A stretch of DNA of 64,000 nucleotides from Bugula neritina (taxonomy: Eukaryota; Bryozoa; Gymnolaemata; Cheilostomatida; Bugulidae): contig OZ037765.1 in NCBI GenBank assembly GCA_964035545.1, positions 21,212,495-21,276,494 on the forward strand, read 5' to 3'. Made by a program: the position numbers and the translations under genes. Positions within the stretch are counted from its first letter, which is position 1, and every line of letters begins with the position of its first letter. Below are positions 47,101-61,890 of the stretch, piece after piece. The notes beneath the pieces are model-generated. The model searched no databases and was not told where the DNA came from. It saw only the letters and a list, made by a program, of their open reading frames with translations.

Positions 47101-50100
47101 AAACAGTGGCACTAAAATAATAAATAATGTAATAATACACAATAATAAACTCTACTTGCTTTTACACAAGTGTAAAAGCTAACAGAGTTTAGCAATTTAG
47201 CAATCCATATAACTATGTAGACCGATAAATATTTTAGAAAAATTAGCAGGCTTAATAACAAAAATCACCATAATTAGCGTTACATTTTATTTTGTGTAGA
47301 GTAATAAAACACACACTATGAGCAGCCCGTAAAGTGAGATATCTAACTGCATGTAACAAGCAACAATTGTATGCCAATTTTAGAGAAGTCTGATCTTGTA
47401 CAAATTTATGTTGCGAAAAAATATTTATTACTCAAGACTGCAAAAACGCCATTATCCTGACTGAGTATATTGCTATCACAATATAGCATTAGCTACATGA
47501 TCATATAAAACGACTGCAAAACATTTAAAAAGCAGTAGCTAAATATTACTATCGTTATTTATTGAAAAGCAAGGCTGTTACTTACCAGCAAACAAACATG
47601 ATGTTAGATTGATATTCCAGACCCACCGCTCTCCATCCATCATCTTGTACATACTAGCTGCTACGTACCCAGCAACACCTGTATAGGTACATATGACTGT
47701 ATCACTAATAGTGACATATGGCTATATCACTTGTAGATACATATGACCAATTCACTGATAGTTACATATGACTATATCACCGCTAGCTACATATGACTGT
47801 ATCACTGAGATTGATGTACAACTTAGAAGGAAATTGATACAACCACTACAATAACCACACAGTTATTATAACAGAAGTTATAATTCAAATATTCTAAAAC
47901 CCGAAAATAAACTAAAACAAATTTATTATGTAGTACTTTGAACCTCTGAACTCTGCAAATAACAAAACAAATAGAAAGAAAATATTTTAAATTACCCGAC
48001 GTGAAGGCATATAGGATGATAGCTGCTGTATTCAACTGGCCATGCTTGTGGACGTTGAATGTGCCGAGAAGAGCCAACAGAAGACAACCGGTGGCTACGG
48101 TGAGGAACTGAGAGCCAACACCTGTGATACAGAGTGCACACATACAACCACAGTGGTACAAACACATTTGGTATCTATATACTTTATGTATGAAACTTCA
48201 CCATCATGTTACAATTCTGAACTGTATTCAAGAAAACAAAAACAGTAGAGATCGTAGACGCAAAACTAAAAAGTATTTATGAAATTTAGCCAATAAATAG
48301 CCTTTTTTGGTGTAATGACGAGAAAAAAACTTATTTTACATAGCTGCTAAGATTGTAAAACAAGTAATAGATATGTGCTAAGATGTCTAGACTTGAGTGA
48401 GTTTACCTAACACTGCACAGAAGAGACTCTTCTGCTTGGGAAACCTGAAGACATCAGTGTGAATTATCTTCCAGCCATTATCTTCCTGGTCTTCTTCAGC
48501 GTCCATATCATCATTATACTTAGCAAAATCATTCTTCAACACTCTAGACTGTAAAATATTTCCCCGATACTCGAGCATGATAAAATTGAGAAAAAATCAT
48601 ACAAACCTTGATTTGGCTTTTAATATTATAGATAATTTTAACTGATTCAAGAATAGTAGCCACCTGCATTAACTGAACAAAAGTCATCAGTACATTCAAC
48701 GATGAACATTTGCAGGCTGTAGTAACACATGCAACTACCAAACCAATGTAGATGATTATAATATGTTGGTGATTACATTACTCACCAGTATTATGACGAC
48801 GAAGCCAACTAACAGCACTATTAACACCATTGAGTTGATGACAGAGAGCCAGTGAATCTAAAAATATATGAAGCAACCATCTAACTACATGTACTTGTAC
48901 AATATTTAGCTAATTATGAAACTCTCAGTAACAAAATATGAGGTCATGTTGTACACACAGCCTGTCAAAGCATACAAACCTCTAGTGTCTGTGGAAAGAA
49001 CTTAGATTTCTTGATAAATGATGTTCTATCTTTTGTTGTAGCTCTAAAAGTACAATCAGAAAATGACTTCCATAACTCTTGTGGTTGCCAAAAAATGAGT
49101 TCAAATTGTATGATTGCAAGAGCATGAAGTTTAGATGAAGATGATGAGAAGTAACCAGCTAGATTTTAACCCCTACAGCACCTAATCACTTAGCTTCTTC
49201 ACAAGAAAACATGCAGCTCAAACTTGTAAGAATTCAGTAAATAATAAAATATTTAGATAGACAAGATAAGCTGCATGCGCCATTAATCAATGTACTAATA
49301 CAACGTTCGTTTTAAATTTATGCATAATGAAAAGCACAAATATATGCAGCATAAGGACATATTCTCTGTTTTAATTAACACAACCTACACGCACTTAAAG
49401 TAACAGTGAAATCATGCTGGCATGGGTGTTAGCTATAAGGCAAATATTTACTCACTCTGTAGCTTTCCATGTAACTGAGTAGGAGAAAGTAACTACGACA
49501 TTAGGGTTCTCTTCTGTAATATCTAACGCATGGTTTTCAGAAGTTGAAACATTCGCCGTTATTATCTAAAAAACATGAAGTAAGTGCTGCACACATATAT
49601 ACAACATACATATTATAGTAGAATTATGCATGACAAAGGCTCTGTAACGTAATGTCTGTAACACAAATTACTTCAATGGTGAGCCTGCCAGAGATATGCT
49701 GTGCAATTGCTAACTACTTGAGCAAACATTACATCTGAATACAATTAGGTGAGCCTTTACTTACATTTTCACCATTGTATTGAAACGTGAAATGCAGTTT
49801 AGTATAAAGGTACATCTTATGCCTGTGAGGGAGAATGCCTTCCTCACTGAGGTGTCCGATGAACCCTCGAACTGGCAACTCATCTGCAAGAACAGTGACA
49901 TTGCCAATGAACAACAGGTAAAAATAGGACAGGCGCATATTGTTATGAAGCAAGAATGAAATAATTGAAGCACTATATGTAAATATAGTACCCATTACTT
50001 TTCAGCTCTATGACAATATCTTCAGCTGTAAGATTTGCATTGACTGGTACGAGGGAAAAAAATGAAGTTGAACAGAGAGATGGTCAGAATTTTGATTAAT

Positions 50101-52510
50101 AAATACATTAACAGCCACAAAATTAATAGATATATGCAATTCTAGAACAACTCTTCTCATGCGAAACTAGATAGCTGATTAAAAATTAGTCATTGTCTTA
50201 CTGGAATCTTCCATCAACTGACTCAGTCACTGACTGAAAGTGAGTCATTACAACTGAATCTCACCGTCTGTTGCAGAACTTACCAATTACAAACTCAAAG
50301 TAATATAAATCTTCAATAGCATCCCTGATCTGACCCAACTGCTCGGCACTGTAAGTCTTGTCACACAGCTTCACATCTTCAACATTCTCTACAATAACTT
50401 GAGCGTATCAGACTTGATACTTGCATAGTATGGATGTGAACTTTAATACTTTATGTGTGACAGCTTACATATCATTAAAACTTTCAAGAAAAGGGCAACT
50501 ACTTGAGAAAATGTTGGAATCGGCAGAACTGTCAATATGTATAACATATAAAGTAATATTAGAAATATTGAAGTACCTCTTCGTCATTGTGCAGAGTAGT
50601 ATCTCATTTTACACACAAGTCTCACAATAGCTTTACAATACAACTACAACTATGTTTTATCCTAATTTTTAAACAATAAAAACTGTATTGTTCTCAAATT
50701 AAAGAATATACAAGGCTACAATTTTCTACCACATGAATCATATGTAGCTAATAAAAACCAACCTTAAGATTATTTTTACTGTCACTTGTCATACAAAGTA
50801 AAGCCTATAGCCTATTTCATGTTCGCTATGTTGAGTGAAATAAAGTAGCAGTAATTTAAATGTTGCGGTTGTCCCAAGAATACAATAAAGTAAATCTTAC
50901 TTTTGAACTCAACATTATACAATGACTTTGCCATGCGATCTCCATCCAACACTTCTCCCAAAGTCAAAGCTTTGTGCTCAATCTGGAAATGGAGAAAAAG
51001 TCTTTTTAGCCGGTCTATATTGTATATTAATAGCTGAAACATTTCTGATTGCAACAAACTTCACACACAGTGTTACTTGAAACGATTATAAAATTGTATG
51101 TTTGATAGAGCATAAACTCATTAGGAATGTTATAATCATCTTTGAGAAGATTTCATCAAACTCTCATGCCAATGCAGCACAATTCACACAAAAATCTACA
51201 AACCTTTTCTGGACTGCACACTGGTATTTCATAGTAGTGGTAGGTTTCATGCACATTGAAGTACGGACCGACTTTATTTACATACACTTCAACCTAGAAC
51301 ATATAGGCGCATAAATACTTATGTTACCAAAAGCTTTTCTAGCTCCACTGCTTAGCACTCTTTTCAATAAAAAAAGCTTCATATTTACTTACTCTACATA
51401 ACATAAAGTCAAGTAAACTGCAAAAAATAAACTTTACAACATATGAGGGTGAACATATAAAATAATTATGTTATTGCAGCATAAGTGATACATTGAATTA
51501 TGAATGCAAGTGATTACATCTAAAAAGCCTAAAATATAGTTCTAATGAGTATGGCTATCATTACAATAAATATTACTATAAATATAATCTAATTTTATGA
51601 TACAAAAAATAGATGTAAACCAAAATGGTACAGTTCAAGTTAAGACAACTTTTACTACCACGACTAGTACTACACAGTCTAACAGTACTATACTATTTTT
51701 GTTTAAACCACAATAGTAATAGTAATACCAATAGTTCTTATAGGCATAGTCATATAGTCACTATCATAGTAATAGATTAGGTCAGTCATTTAGCTACTAA
51801 TATTGATAACCATAAACTGGAACTCAAACTGATAGTACTAGTACTAGTTGTTAGTAATACTAGTACTGGTACTAGTAGTAGCATTGGTAAAAGTAAATAA
51901 CTAATACTAATAGTAATAGTAATACTGTAACTGTAAGTGACTGTAAGTGTAACTGTTGGTGTCAGTATAGTATTACTATTATTCTTACTAATAGTATTAG
52001 TGTTACCATTAGTATTAGATTTTCATTCAGTATTAGCATTACTATTACTATTAATAATACTGTAACTTACAGTGTAAGTGTATTACTATAACTATTACTA
52101 TTATAATTTTAATTAGTTACAACTTACATCAACATGTAGTAGCACCATAAAAGTAAAACTATAACTAAAACTTAAACTCAGTAAAACTAAATATAAAAGT
52201 TAAAATATATCAAAATGCAAGCAAGCACTAGCACTAAAAGTAGCACTCTGACAGTGACTCTCAGTCTCACTATCACTCTGAGTCTGAGTGTCTCAGTCTC
52301 ACTCTCACTACGACTTGAGCAGCAAGTGCAACTGCAATATTATGATGTATATAAAATTTATAACAAAATATATATTTACGGTACATCGTTAGTGCTAATA
52401 GCGTTTACCTTGTCATTTTCTTTAAAATTAGCAAAAGCTGACACTTGAAAAACGAATATAATTAAAATAAAATACAAGACATTGTAACAATTTCTAAACA
52501 ACGTAGCCAT
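44111..52510 (-). CDS. TM9SF1: Transmembrane 9 superfamily member 1 (nonaspanin)
   Basis: TM9SF proteins are nine-pass membrane proteins of Golgi and endosomes with a large luminal N-domain. TM9SF1 is linked to autophagy and membrane-protein trafficking. Fifteen exons join in phase: 52510-52409, 51293-51204, 50982-50901, 50388-50284, 49883-49765, 49565-49456, 49043-48980, 48857-48786, 48548-48407, 48121-47996, 47678-47586, 47111-47001, 46659-46497, 45659-45468 and 44312-44111, giving 590 aa (human 606). Residues 1-27 are a signal peptide ([17 protein letters not shown]). Family blocks include [90 protein letters not shown] and [14 protein letters not shown]. The C-terminus IYANIKMD carries the KxD motif known in this family to bind COPI and retain it in the Golgi. 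Exon 1 is assigned by signal peptide and phase. Confidence 0.96.
47685..47811. repeat. Degenerate 25-bp tandem repeat next to a TM9SF1 acceptor
   Basis: Five copies of a unit with core ACATATGACTGTATCACT are spaced 24-26 bases apart (ATATG at 47691, 47715, 47741, 47765 and 47791). The array ends a few bases from the 3' splice site of TM9SF1 exon 47678-47586, so on the coding strand it occupies the branch-point region of the intron. Confidence 0.8.
51530..52330. repeat. Cryptic simple repeat in TM9SF1 intron 1
   Basis: Blocks of ACTAATAGTAATAGTAATAC, TAGTACTAGTACTAG and, near 52215-52310, CTCTGAGTCTGAGTGTCTC-like DNA. It uses the same words as the blocks near 735-2330 and 24480-26650. Confidence 0.7.
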
Positions 52511-55500
52511 TTTGTTCCATGACAACTGCATAACTATTAAAGCGGTATGCTAAATAAGATAAAGAATCTATTTCCAAATTAGCAAAATATTACATATTTT
52601 TTTACATAAATTCAAATCACAAGCCAATTTTGTTTTGATCTAATTTATAATAACATTTTTAAATATTTGCATTGCCGGGTCACATATTGAAATAAAGATA
52701 ATATTATTATCTTCATAAGAGGGCCATGTTTGTAAGGAGAACATAACTCTTTAAATGTTGTCAACTGAAGTAATTTGCCTAGTTAGCGCAGTAAGGGTTA
52801 AGTTCTCATGCCTAGTTATATAAGGTATGAACCATACCATACTGTGATAAAGGTTACACGTGTATAATCATATGGTAGAGGTTCCTCACCATTACTCTAT
52901 GCTCTAAGAATTTTTAAGTTAGCATATTGCTACAGTAAAAATGGCCTCCATTTTAGTAATAAATCTGCTTTAAAATATGATAAAACATTGGCATGTTGCA
53001 ACAGTCAAACTCAAATCTAGCCAAAAGGATATGAAGGGTGTTGATTTTATAATTATTCGACAAATAAAATTCTTTGTCAATATATTTACACATGCAACTT
53101 GTAACACAATTGATGAATTTTTTTCATGCGTATCTTATAACAATTATACACCTAGAAATAAAATTAATTATAATATATTTATATTAAGGTTATATAATGT
53201 GCAATTTACAAGGTCGTAAAAATTGTTATTTTTTGTTTTCAGTTAAACTTTTGACTGGGAAAACTTACAAAGCAATTACAGCCAAAAGCAGTAACTTTGA
53301 GATGCATTGATATATTACTTTTCCATAATTGTCAATGATCAATTGTTAGATAGCATGTGCTCCAAATGCGTTTTTAAATTGCATGATCAAGTTAGCAATA
53401 ATTCACTTTAATCAACTGTACTAATTATGCTAATTTTAAACACCACTTATAGATATGCTGCACTTGGTTATTGCAATTGTTGAAAAATATTATATAAAAT
53501 CAAAAATAATGTAATATAACAATACATGAGCTAGTATGGTTAACCTTTTACAATGGTATATGTGACATAAGCTATTTGTGATATTTTATAATAAATGCAT
53601 ATATAAACATTATTAGGTAGTATACAAAATATTTTATTTCCATGATGACAAAATTGATCAATAAAATATAGAAACTATTTCCATTTATGACACACTTGTG
53701 CACTAGTATATAACGATAGCTAAACTTTTCACAATGCTATTTTGTATCAAATTATAACTGTACAATATAGCATTGGTTATAACGCTGTCCATCATGTATA
53801 CATCACAATATATTAGATTGAAACTTTTCAAAGTACTGTATGCAAATTTCCAATATTCCCTATCATGCTACTACTCAGTTTTACCAAAGAACTCAATGAC
53901 CTGTTATCATCAAAGTGAATTGAGGTCAAAAAGTTGCATAACTCAATCTATCACCTGTGCTACATATTAAAACTTCTATTGAGTTATGAAATTTGTTATT
54001 GATATAATTTTGTCACTCAGTCATATGCATTATCAGATTAAAGTGTAGTTATACACATTTTAGCACATGTATTTAGCTAATTCATATTACCTTGATAGTT
54101 CTGAGAATCTAAAACACCATAACAGCAGGGGTACACAACCTTAGAACAAAGTTAATGTTCAAATTGACTATCTTACACTTTTAAAAACCTTTGCACTAGC
54201 CCATGCAAATTTTAGATAATTTTGTAATATGTATGTATTATGTTTGAATTATGTAATTTAAAAGATGTGCAGTTACAAAGCTGTATGCTAGGAAAGTTAT
54301 AGTAGGCTATATGCAAGCTTATTTAGAATGGTTTTTAAAGCTGCACTATTATATTTATTATGCAGCAAAGTATATCTATTAGACAAAATTCTAAATTTAT
54401 GAAAGATTATAAAACTCTTTGGAAATTACTTGTAATGACATAAAACTTTTAGTTAAAACAATTCAATTCTACCTCAGTAATTTGTTGTAAGAATTGTATA
54501 CCCTTAGCTTTGTCTTTTATTTTGAGCATTTTCTACAATATACTATAATGATCATAATACTACATTTTTATAAGTTACTCCCCCCCACATGTACAGTCCG
54601 TGTTCTTTCAAAGGCAATAAAACATTGCAGAAATGATAATACTACACCGATTCCAAGAAACATGCTAAAAAGTGTTTAAATATTAAAAGAAAGTTTTATT
54701 TTTCAAAAAACATTCATGTATATTTTTAGTAATTTGTGATTGAAATTTGCAATAGCTGGATACTGCTTATAGGCATTTTGTCAAAAACTTTCTTTGCAAT
54801 AGTAATGTCATTTGTTTTAGGATTTTTTGCTTAAAATTTGTGTTAATTAAAGCTCAAATAAGAGAATAACAAGATATTGCATTGAATAATATGTTTTATA
54901 AGCTACCCTCATGTAGGATACAACAGATCTTTTCTTTATACTTTCATGTAGACCTGTACCAGTGTACCTGTCTCTACCAACAGATGCACCAACAAAGTTG
55001 TCTCACACACTCAGAATGGAGTCAGTAAGCTGTGGACTTCAAGGTGTATGTCGGTACTTTGTGATATCATGAAATACAAAGGAAAAAAGTGTAATTTTCT
55101 TATTTCTTCTCAGTAGATCAATATAATATACATGTATATGTGTGTCTATACTTAGACATTCAGGTTTATACATTAAAGAGTCTAGAAAACTGATGGTAGC
55201 AGGAGTTTGCAAAGTATGATTAAATAAAGAAACCACCTGGTATACTAAAACTTGGACCTTGATAACAGCTTTTAGTTTCTTTTACCGGATGCTTCTAACC
55301 CTTTGATCTGTTAGAATTTGAGAAATGCACCCCTTCATTTGATGTAACAAGTTATAGATACAATCGCAATATTACAGCTTAGCTCAGACCCCTATATCAT
55401 TTCCATTCTTGTTCTGATAATTTATTCTGCATAATATATTGTATCTTGAGGTTAATTATTAAAGTTTTAAATTATTTACTTAATTTATAACGAGTTTGTT

Positions 55501-58500
55501 ATAATTAACACGGCCTGTAAAGAAATTACCATTGTTCAGGAGGCACAAGATAGACTATAAGTTGCCCATTTGTGGCAGATTATCAACTATCTTTGAATCA
55601 CTTAAGGCTTCAAGTTTGTATTCATTATAATTGTTACAGGGTTTTATTAATTGATGGATTAACAAGATTTGGATCTGCTCATGGTGTTAAATTACATCCC
55701 AATAATGTATTGTTATTGTTTAGAGGCACCCTTACACAAATGTCAGAGTATGATTACTAATTGGGTTAACTACGTGCATTCCAGCGTCTTATGTTCATCA
55801 AAGTTATGTATACAATTTGTTTATAGATTATTTGTTAATAAATACCAATACTCTATGTGGTTCCCCACTGCAGATCTGCTTACTGTGGGTATGTCTTTGT
55901 AATTGTGAGCAAAAAGCATTGAGAATAAATTATGTTTTAAAAATAACTGACCAAAATTCGGCCACCCCAAAGTTGGGAATGTGATTTTATTACACTTGCT
56001 TGAGTAGGCAGATTAGCACTTCAAAGTTTTGTTTCTCATCGTATTGGCTTTTGATTATGACATCCCGCCATGGGATCTAAAAGGGACGTTGCTATGAAAT
56101 CTGTGTGATTTGATTGTGTTTTCTTTGCTCTCACAGTCATGGCCAAGTGAAGATTAGCCGTTAGCACTTACAAATCAACCTAATTTTAGTAGTTGAGCAA
56201 AGAAGTACTTGATTAGTACCACGTATTCTTATTGGATATCCGATAAGTTCTACCTTTGTTCCCTCGCTAAGTAAAGAGTTTTTAGCATTAGATAACTTTT
56301 GTTATCTCTATCCAGCATCTAGGCCCGTCAATTGTCTAATACACTTAATAATCTTAGAATGCTGACAACATAATAGGGCTAGATTTAGTTTTCACATATA
56401 TTTTAGACTATTGTCAATATTTGGAACTGTATATTAGATTATGAAGTATTGCACTTTGTCTGCCACACTGGATGGGTAACATATACTTGAGTCTAATCCA
56501 ATAAAACTAACTGGATTTTTGGCTATCCAGGCCTGTCTACCCAGTGTTCAGCTTTGCCAATTGGAACTATGCCGTTCAGATTTATTTTTGCATCGCCTGT
56601 CTATATCTGATTCAAAAACACCCTTATAATACTACTCTATGACCTGGGCACTCACACTCACCCACTAGAAGTAGTATTTTGATTCAATTAAGAACCCATG
56701 GATCCACAAGTCATGCATAGACTGATTTCGATAACACATTGCTATATTTGGTGTTCTACACATTTCTGGGTATGCTTATGCTAGTGTAACTGCAATCTCT
56801 CATGGTATCTTCATATCATCTTTAATTGTCGGGCGACTTTAAAATAGAAAGGCACAAAAGATCATCTGTCAGCTAAACTTTGTCCTTAAAACAAATTTAA
56901 ATTAGGAAGCTAAAGTGTCTGGCAATATTTTACAGTGATAGATCATAGGGTAGCTTATGGAATGGTAATCCTCAGAGCGGATATATACGATTGTATAATT
57001 AATGAGTTGCATTGCTTGTTTATTAACGAGCTGATGTATTATTAATGATATGGTAGCACCTTCGTTTCGTTAATCCACCCACTGGTAATTACAATTGAAA
57101 TTGGTTTCCATCTCCGTAAAATAGGATTTAAACTTGCAGATCAATTATCTAAACGTGATGCTTCAACCAGTCCACAGCATGATATTCAAAACAGTTGTTA
57201 CCAGGCTGTTTAAAGAAACTTTTATGGGTAATTTCATTAGAGGCTATATAACATATACCCTGCTGCATTTCTTATGGGTGTAATCATGTCATCATGAGTT
57301 CTTGAAATCATCAAAATGCATTTAGGCATGCATGAGCTATTTGTTCTAAGCTTTGCACATCAAAACTTAGCAAAGGCAACTTAAGGCTTTTTTCTATAAT
57401 TACATTGAAAGAATTCAGGAACCGAAACCTTACCAACGATGATTCATTGCATATGACTAAAGGGGTAGTACTTTATAAAAACTAATTTTTATTGCAAAAA
57501 GTAAGCTCGTTAAGGAATATTTATATGATGGCTAATTAGAGTGTCTGGTTTTATAGGTGAAGGTATTATCAACCAATCAATCAATGATATGCATGGGAAC
57601 TCTGTGCGATATTCAGCCATACTGGATATTATATGGAAGATGCAGTGATGTTTCACCTCGGTAACCTTAGATAATCTAGCAATTGCTACATCTCCATCTG
57701 CTCCGTTTCGTGACCAAAATGAAATTATTGCGGTTACCACTGTTGATGATTTCCAGTTGTCACCATTGGACATAAATCACAGATTTGAGGAAGTTGAGCT
57801 TTGTAGAAGCTTGGAATGGGTTTATTGCAATGTCTAATATTTATTTTTACTTTAACTCAGCAAAAAATAAATGAACTTTGCAATGGTGTTCGATATTTAT
57901 GGCACTTCTTAAATATTTATTAATTACATTTAGTGCTTTCTTACCTACTGTCACCCCCCCTCCCCACAGCCCTATACCTGCATTTACAGTAATATCATAA
58001 TGTATTTATAGCAATATTATTATAGCTATTACTCAAGCAATACCGGGATACTATAATACAAAGTGACTTGAGTTAGCAGAGACAGCTATTTTAGTTGATT
58101 GAGACAGCATTGTAGAGATGATCTGAGTAGTCTATACAGTAATCCTTGCAGGCTACACTTGATATAAACTAATCTGATTGCACTAAATTAGTGAATATAC
58201 ATTCTAGGCCTACTTTCCTAAATATATGCCATATGTTAGCATAGAAGATTATAGTCCAACTGGAGCCATTTGGATCAAATAAGCTATCATAGTTTACTTT
58301 TTGCATGTCAGAATAGAATTATTGATATAAGAGTGAAATCTGCAGCCAATAATCGCATTACAAAAATTCCTAGGCATAGTTTTAATCAAATAATATAATA
58401 AGGTGCTTCTGCCCCACACATGTAATAAATATTGTATTTTATCAGTATTGTGTAACTGCAGCATAATGTACTTTAGATGGTTTAGCTAACCTCAAATTTG

Positions 58501-61500
58501 ATTTTCTCACAAGATAAGGAAAATTCATAGAAGGCATTCAGTTAGCTTTGAATAGCTTTAGAAAAAGCAGCATTACTGCAGAAGTTGCACCCTCAATCTT
58601 GATTTTAAAATGTGAAGAGTATTGGTTGGTTATAGGATAAGGAATGGAGATAAGAGTGTCATATTTGCCAAACATGTAAGAGCTCTAATGTAGGGCTTGA
58701 AGATGCAATTATTTGTGTTGGCAAGGGATAGGTAATGCTCAGCCTCTCATCCGAAGGCATCGACTACTGTTATATGACTCAGGTCATGAGATCACTGTGA
58801 TCTATTATTTTGATGAGGAAATAGTATATCCTTGACAGGATGCTGTATTTGATGGCCTGCTGCAATAGTTTTCCTGTAGTCCAGTCAGATATACTGCACA
58901 CTCAATATATTTCATTGTGTTATTCTGACCAGCAAATTATGTCAACTATTTTAAGCATCGGCACTTTGGCTGTGATATACAGGTTCCATACATCATTGAG
59001 TATTTAGAGGCAAGATTAAACTGATCTACCCCTTTAAATTTAGAAACAGGGTTTAGTTTATACGAAATTTTCTACTACATTTAGCTTAGTGAGCAAATAT
59101 ATTACTTCTAATTTTCAATATCACCAGACAATGACTGGCGGCTGTACAAGAGTTTTCAAATTTACTAGATTTAAGGAGATGGGAAAATAATTTGATTTTA
59201 ATAGCAAAAATGTTTTGGTGGCTGTTGATTTACCTGATAAAAATGAAAACATCCAACTATGTGTGAGTATAGGTTTAAGTTAGAGTCTAGGTTGGTGAGA
59301 GTTGCTACTTTTGCATTAGCGGAGTTCTTGCTTCTTGCAGTACTATTCGTACCATGACTAAGGTCATGAAAAAATCTGATAAGCATTTTTCAGTTTGTCT
59401 AGCGTTTTATCAATTTGCGTTATCTACTCTTTATTTGTATGAAACATGTACATTTGTGTGGTGAATGGTTTAGTGACATATTAAACATAATAATTATCAC
59501 TGAAATATCACTGCCTTCCCAGTAGTACGGTCCTGGTAATGCACTACTATAATTAATCAATACTGATTAAGGGTATAAACCCAACTGGATTACTATATTA
59601 GCAGGGAAACAACACAGGTGAATGATGTAATTAAAATGTTATTTGCTCTGGTCTCCAGCCTCTCCATTAGCGGCTCAGGTGTGCATGAACTGTGGGTATT
59701 CAAGTAGTGATCTACTGCGATGTTAACCCCCTGTTCTATGCAGGACATGCGCTGGTGCATTTAAATAGTGTTACATGGGCTGGTGCATTGCCTATATGTC
59801 TGGAGGTATTTTTAGAAACATTATATCCTAATGTATCTAAGGAATTCATTAATCTTTAGAGCTTTAGGATACATAATTCATCGGCTCTATATTAGGCATG
59901 TTATATTAACTATAAAGTGACAGATAGGTGTATAAGCGGAGAAGTCACATGATTGATGTCCTTTCTCTGTTGTTATGCCAACTCTCCTGCGAGCTGTAAC
60001 CCTAGCGATGTGATTGACACAACTAGAGCTGTATTGTAATAACATGGCTCTACTTTCAGCAGGATGCATGGCTGCAGCAGCCAATCGAGACTATATTTAG
60101 CTACATTCAGGGCTTTCTATTTATGTACAGTCACTGATAATGTTATGCATGGAAGGACTGTTAATTTGGAGCTGATTAATGTGGTGTAATTTCGTGTCTA
60201 TTGTGGTTTCCCTTATGCCCTTCCTATCTAACTATAGCAATTATTTGGATTATCCTGTTTTCAAATACAATCTGTCACTTGAGAGATAATTAATGACCTC
60301 ACTAGAAAGTTGACACTTTGCCATTGTCTGAATTTTTTTGAATAATTATTATAATTTAATCAGTGAATAATGTAAATAATAATTTAATCCCTTGTGACAT
60401 TTTAAAATAAATTCTGCATAAATTTAAAAGGTTGTTAGATGAATTGCCAGGTGAAAATATCTAGAGGCTGCGCATTATTATTAGTGGAAAACTGCACTGT
60501 TGAAGCATATAGTGTCCAACTGAGTTACAGCCAAGCCTACTATTAGAAAAGATTATCAATGGTATACAGAGAAAGGATTTATTAAAATCAATATAGCTAA
60601 GCCCTGCTGTCGGCATATTTAGTCTACTAAAACTGATTTAATATACCGCTTGTTAAATCGTATATGGCATTATAAGTTCACTACTTCATTCATTTGTGTT
60701 TTGTCTACTAAGTAGGCATAATTCTAATTCTTATGGTCCTGGGCTCTTTCGTGCTAGATTCAAAGATCAAATGCTGGATAGTTAGATATTTTATAATCAG
60801 GTTATTATAATCAGCAGAATAACTCTTGATGGGTATAGATCGTTCTTTGAAGATATTATGCCATTTAATAGACTGAATTGAATCTCTAATTAGATGAGGA
60901 ATAAGACACACTGCAGCTAAGTCAAAATTTATATTTTGTAGAGGGAAATTAGAGGATTTTTCTTCTAGGCGCAGGTGGTTTATCTATAATCAGGAATAAC
61001 CTTTGATAACACATGTACACGTAGATAACAAGGCAAGATAGCAGAGTATATAATGTAGTGATATATAGTTATATATCGAATGCAGTACATATATACATTA
61101 ACTGCATATATTATACAGCTTATTAGGAGGGAACATGCCTTAAAGACAGCTCAGACACTGCTATTATACCTGGACAATACAGTAGCTTAATCCATGGCAC
61201 TATAGCATGAAATGCATCCCTGCTAAACAGAATTTATGCAAGCCCTTGAGGCATCTTCTCTATAATGAATTTGAATGTAATGGTTAGTTTAACTTTGTTG
61301 ATAGACCATTCTCCGGGGAGAATATCTATGAATAGGGTAATAATCTCAATCCGCTTCATTTGTATTCCAACTCTTTTTATCTCTGCCAACCTATTCAATA
61401 AAATATGAGGAGATCAGCAGTCAATAATTTATTTCCAAACACTCTGCATATTATAGATTTTGTATATATATACATATTTATTTTGTATATAGTATACATA

Positions 61501-61507
61501 TTTATTT

Positions 61508-61890
61508 GTGTTATGTGCTATGGCCTACGTGTGTGTTAAATGTTGTGTCAAGTGCTGTGTGTGTTCAGAGTTGTGTGTCGAGTGTTGTGTGTTGTGTACT
61601 GTGTGTGTTCAGAGTTGTGTGTCGAGTATTGTGTGTTGTGTACTGTGTGTGCTAAGTGTATACTGTGTTGTGTACTGTGTTGTGTACTGTGTTGTGTACT
61701 GTGTTGTGTACTGCGTTGTGTACTGCGTTGTATACTGCGTTGTGTACTGCGTTGTGTACTGTGTTGTGTACTGTGTTGTGTACTGTGTGTGCTAAGTGTA
61801 AACTGTGTTGTGTACTGTGTTGTGTACTGTGTTGTGTACTGTGTTGTGTACTGTGTTGTGTACTGTGTTGTGTACTGTGTTGTGTGTGTG
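61508..61890. repeat. 12-bp minisatellite (TGTGTTGTGTAC) with higher-order structure
   Basis: From about 61655 the sequence is tandem 12-bp units TGTGTTGTGTAC in two blocks, separated by a TGTGTGCTAAGTGTA spacer near 61785-61801; the same spacer precedes the first block. The left part, 61508-61650, is a longer degenerate unit containing GTGTGTTCAGAGTTGTG twice. A run of units carrying C (CTGCGTTGTGTA) sits in the middle of block one. Long open frames on both strands arise because the period is a multiple of three. Confidence 0.88.

Noticed and set aside
57510-57836. Open frames on both strands with more balanced amino-acid composition than nearby DNA
   Set aside because: No recognisable domain, no plausible start or splice sites in the frame that looks best, and no supporting neighbouring exons.
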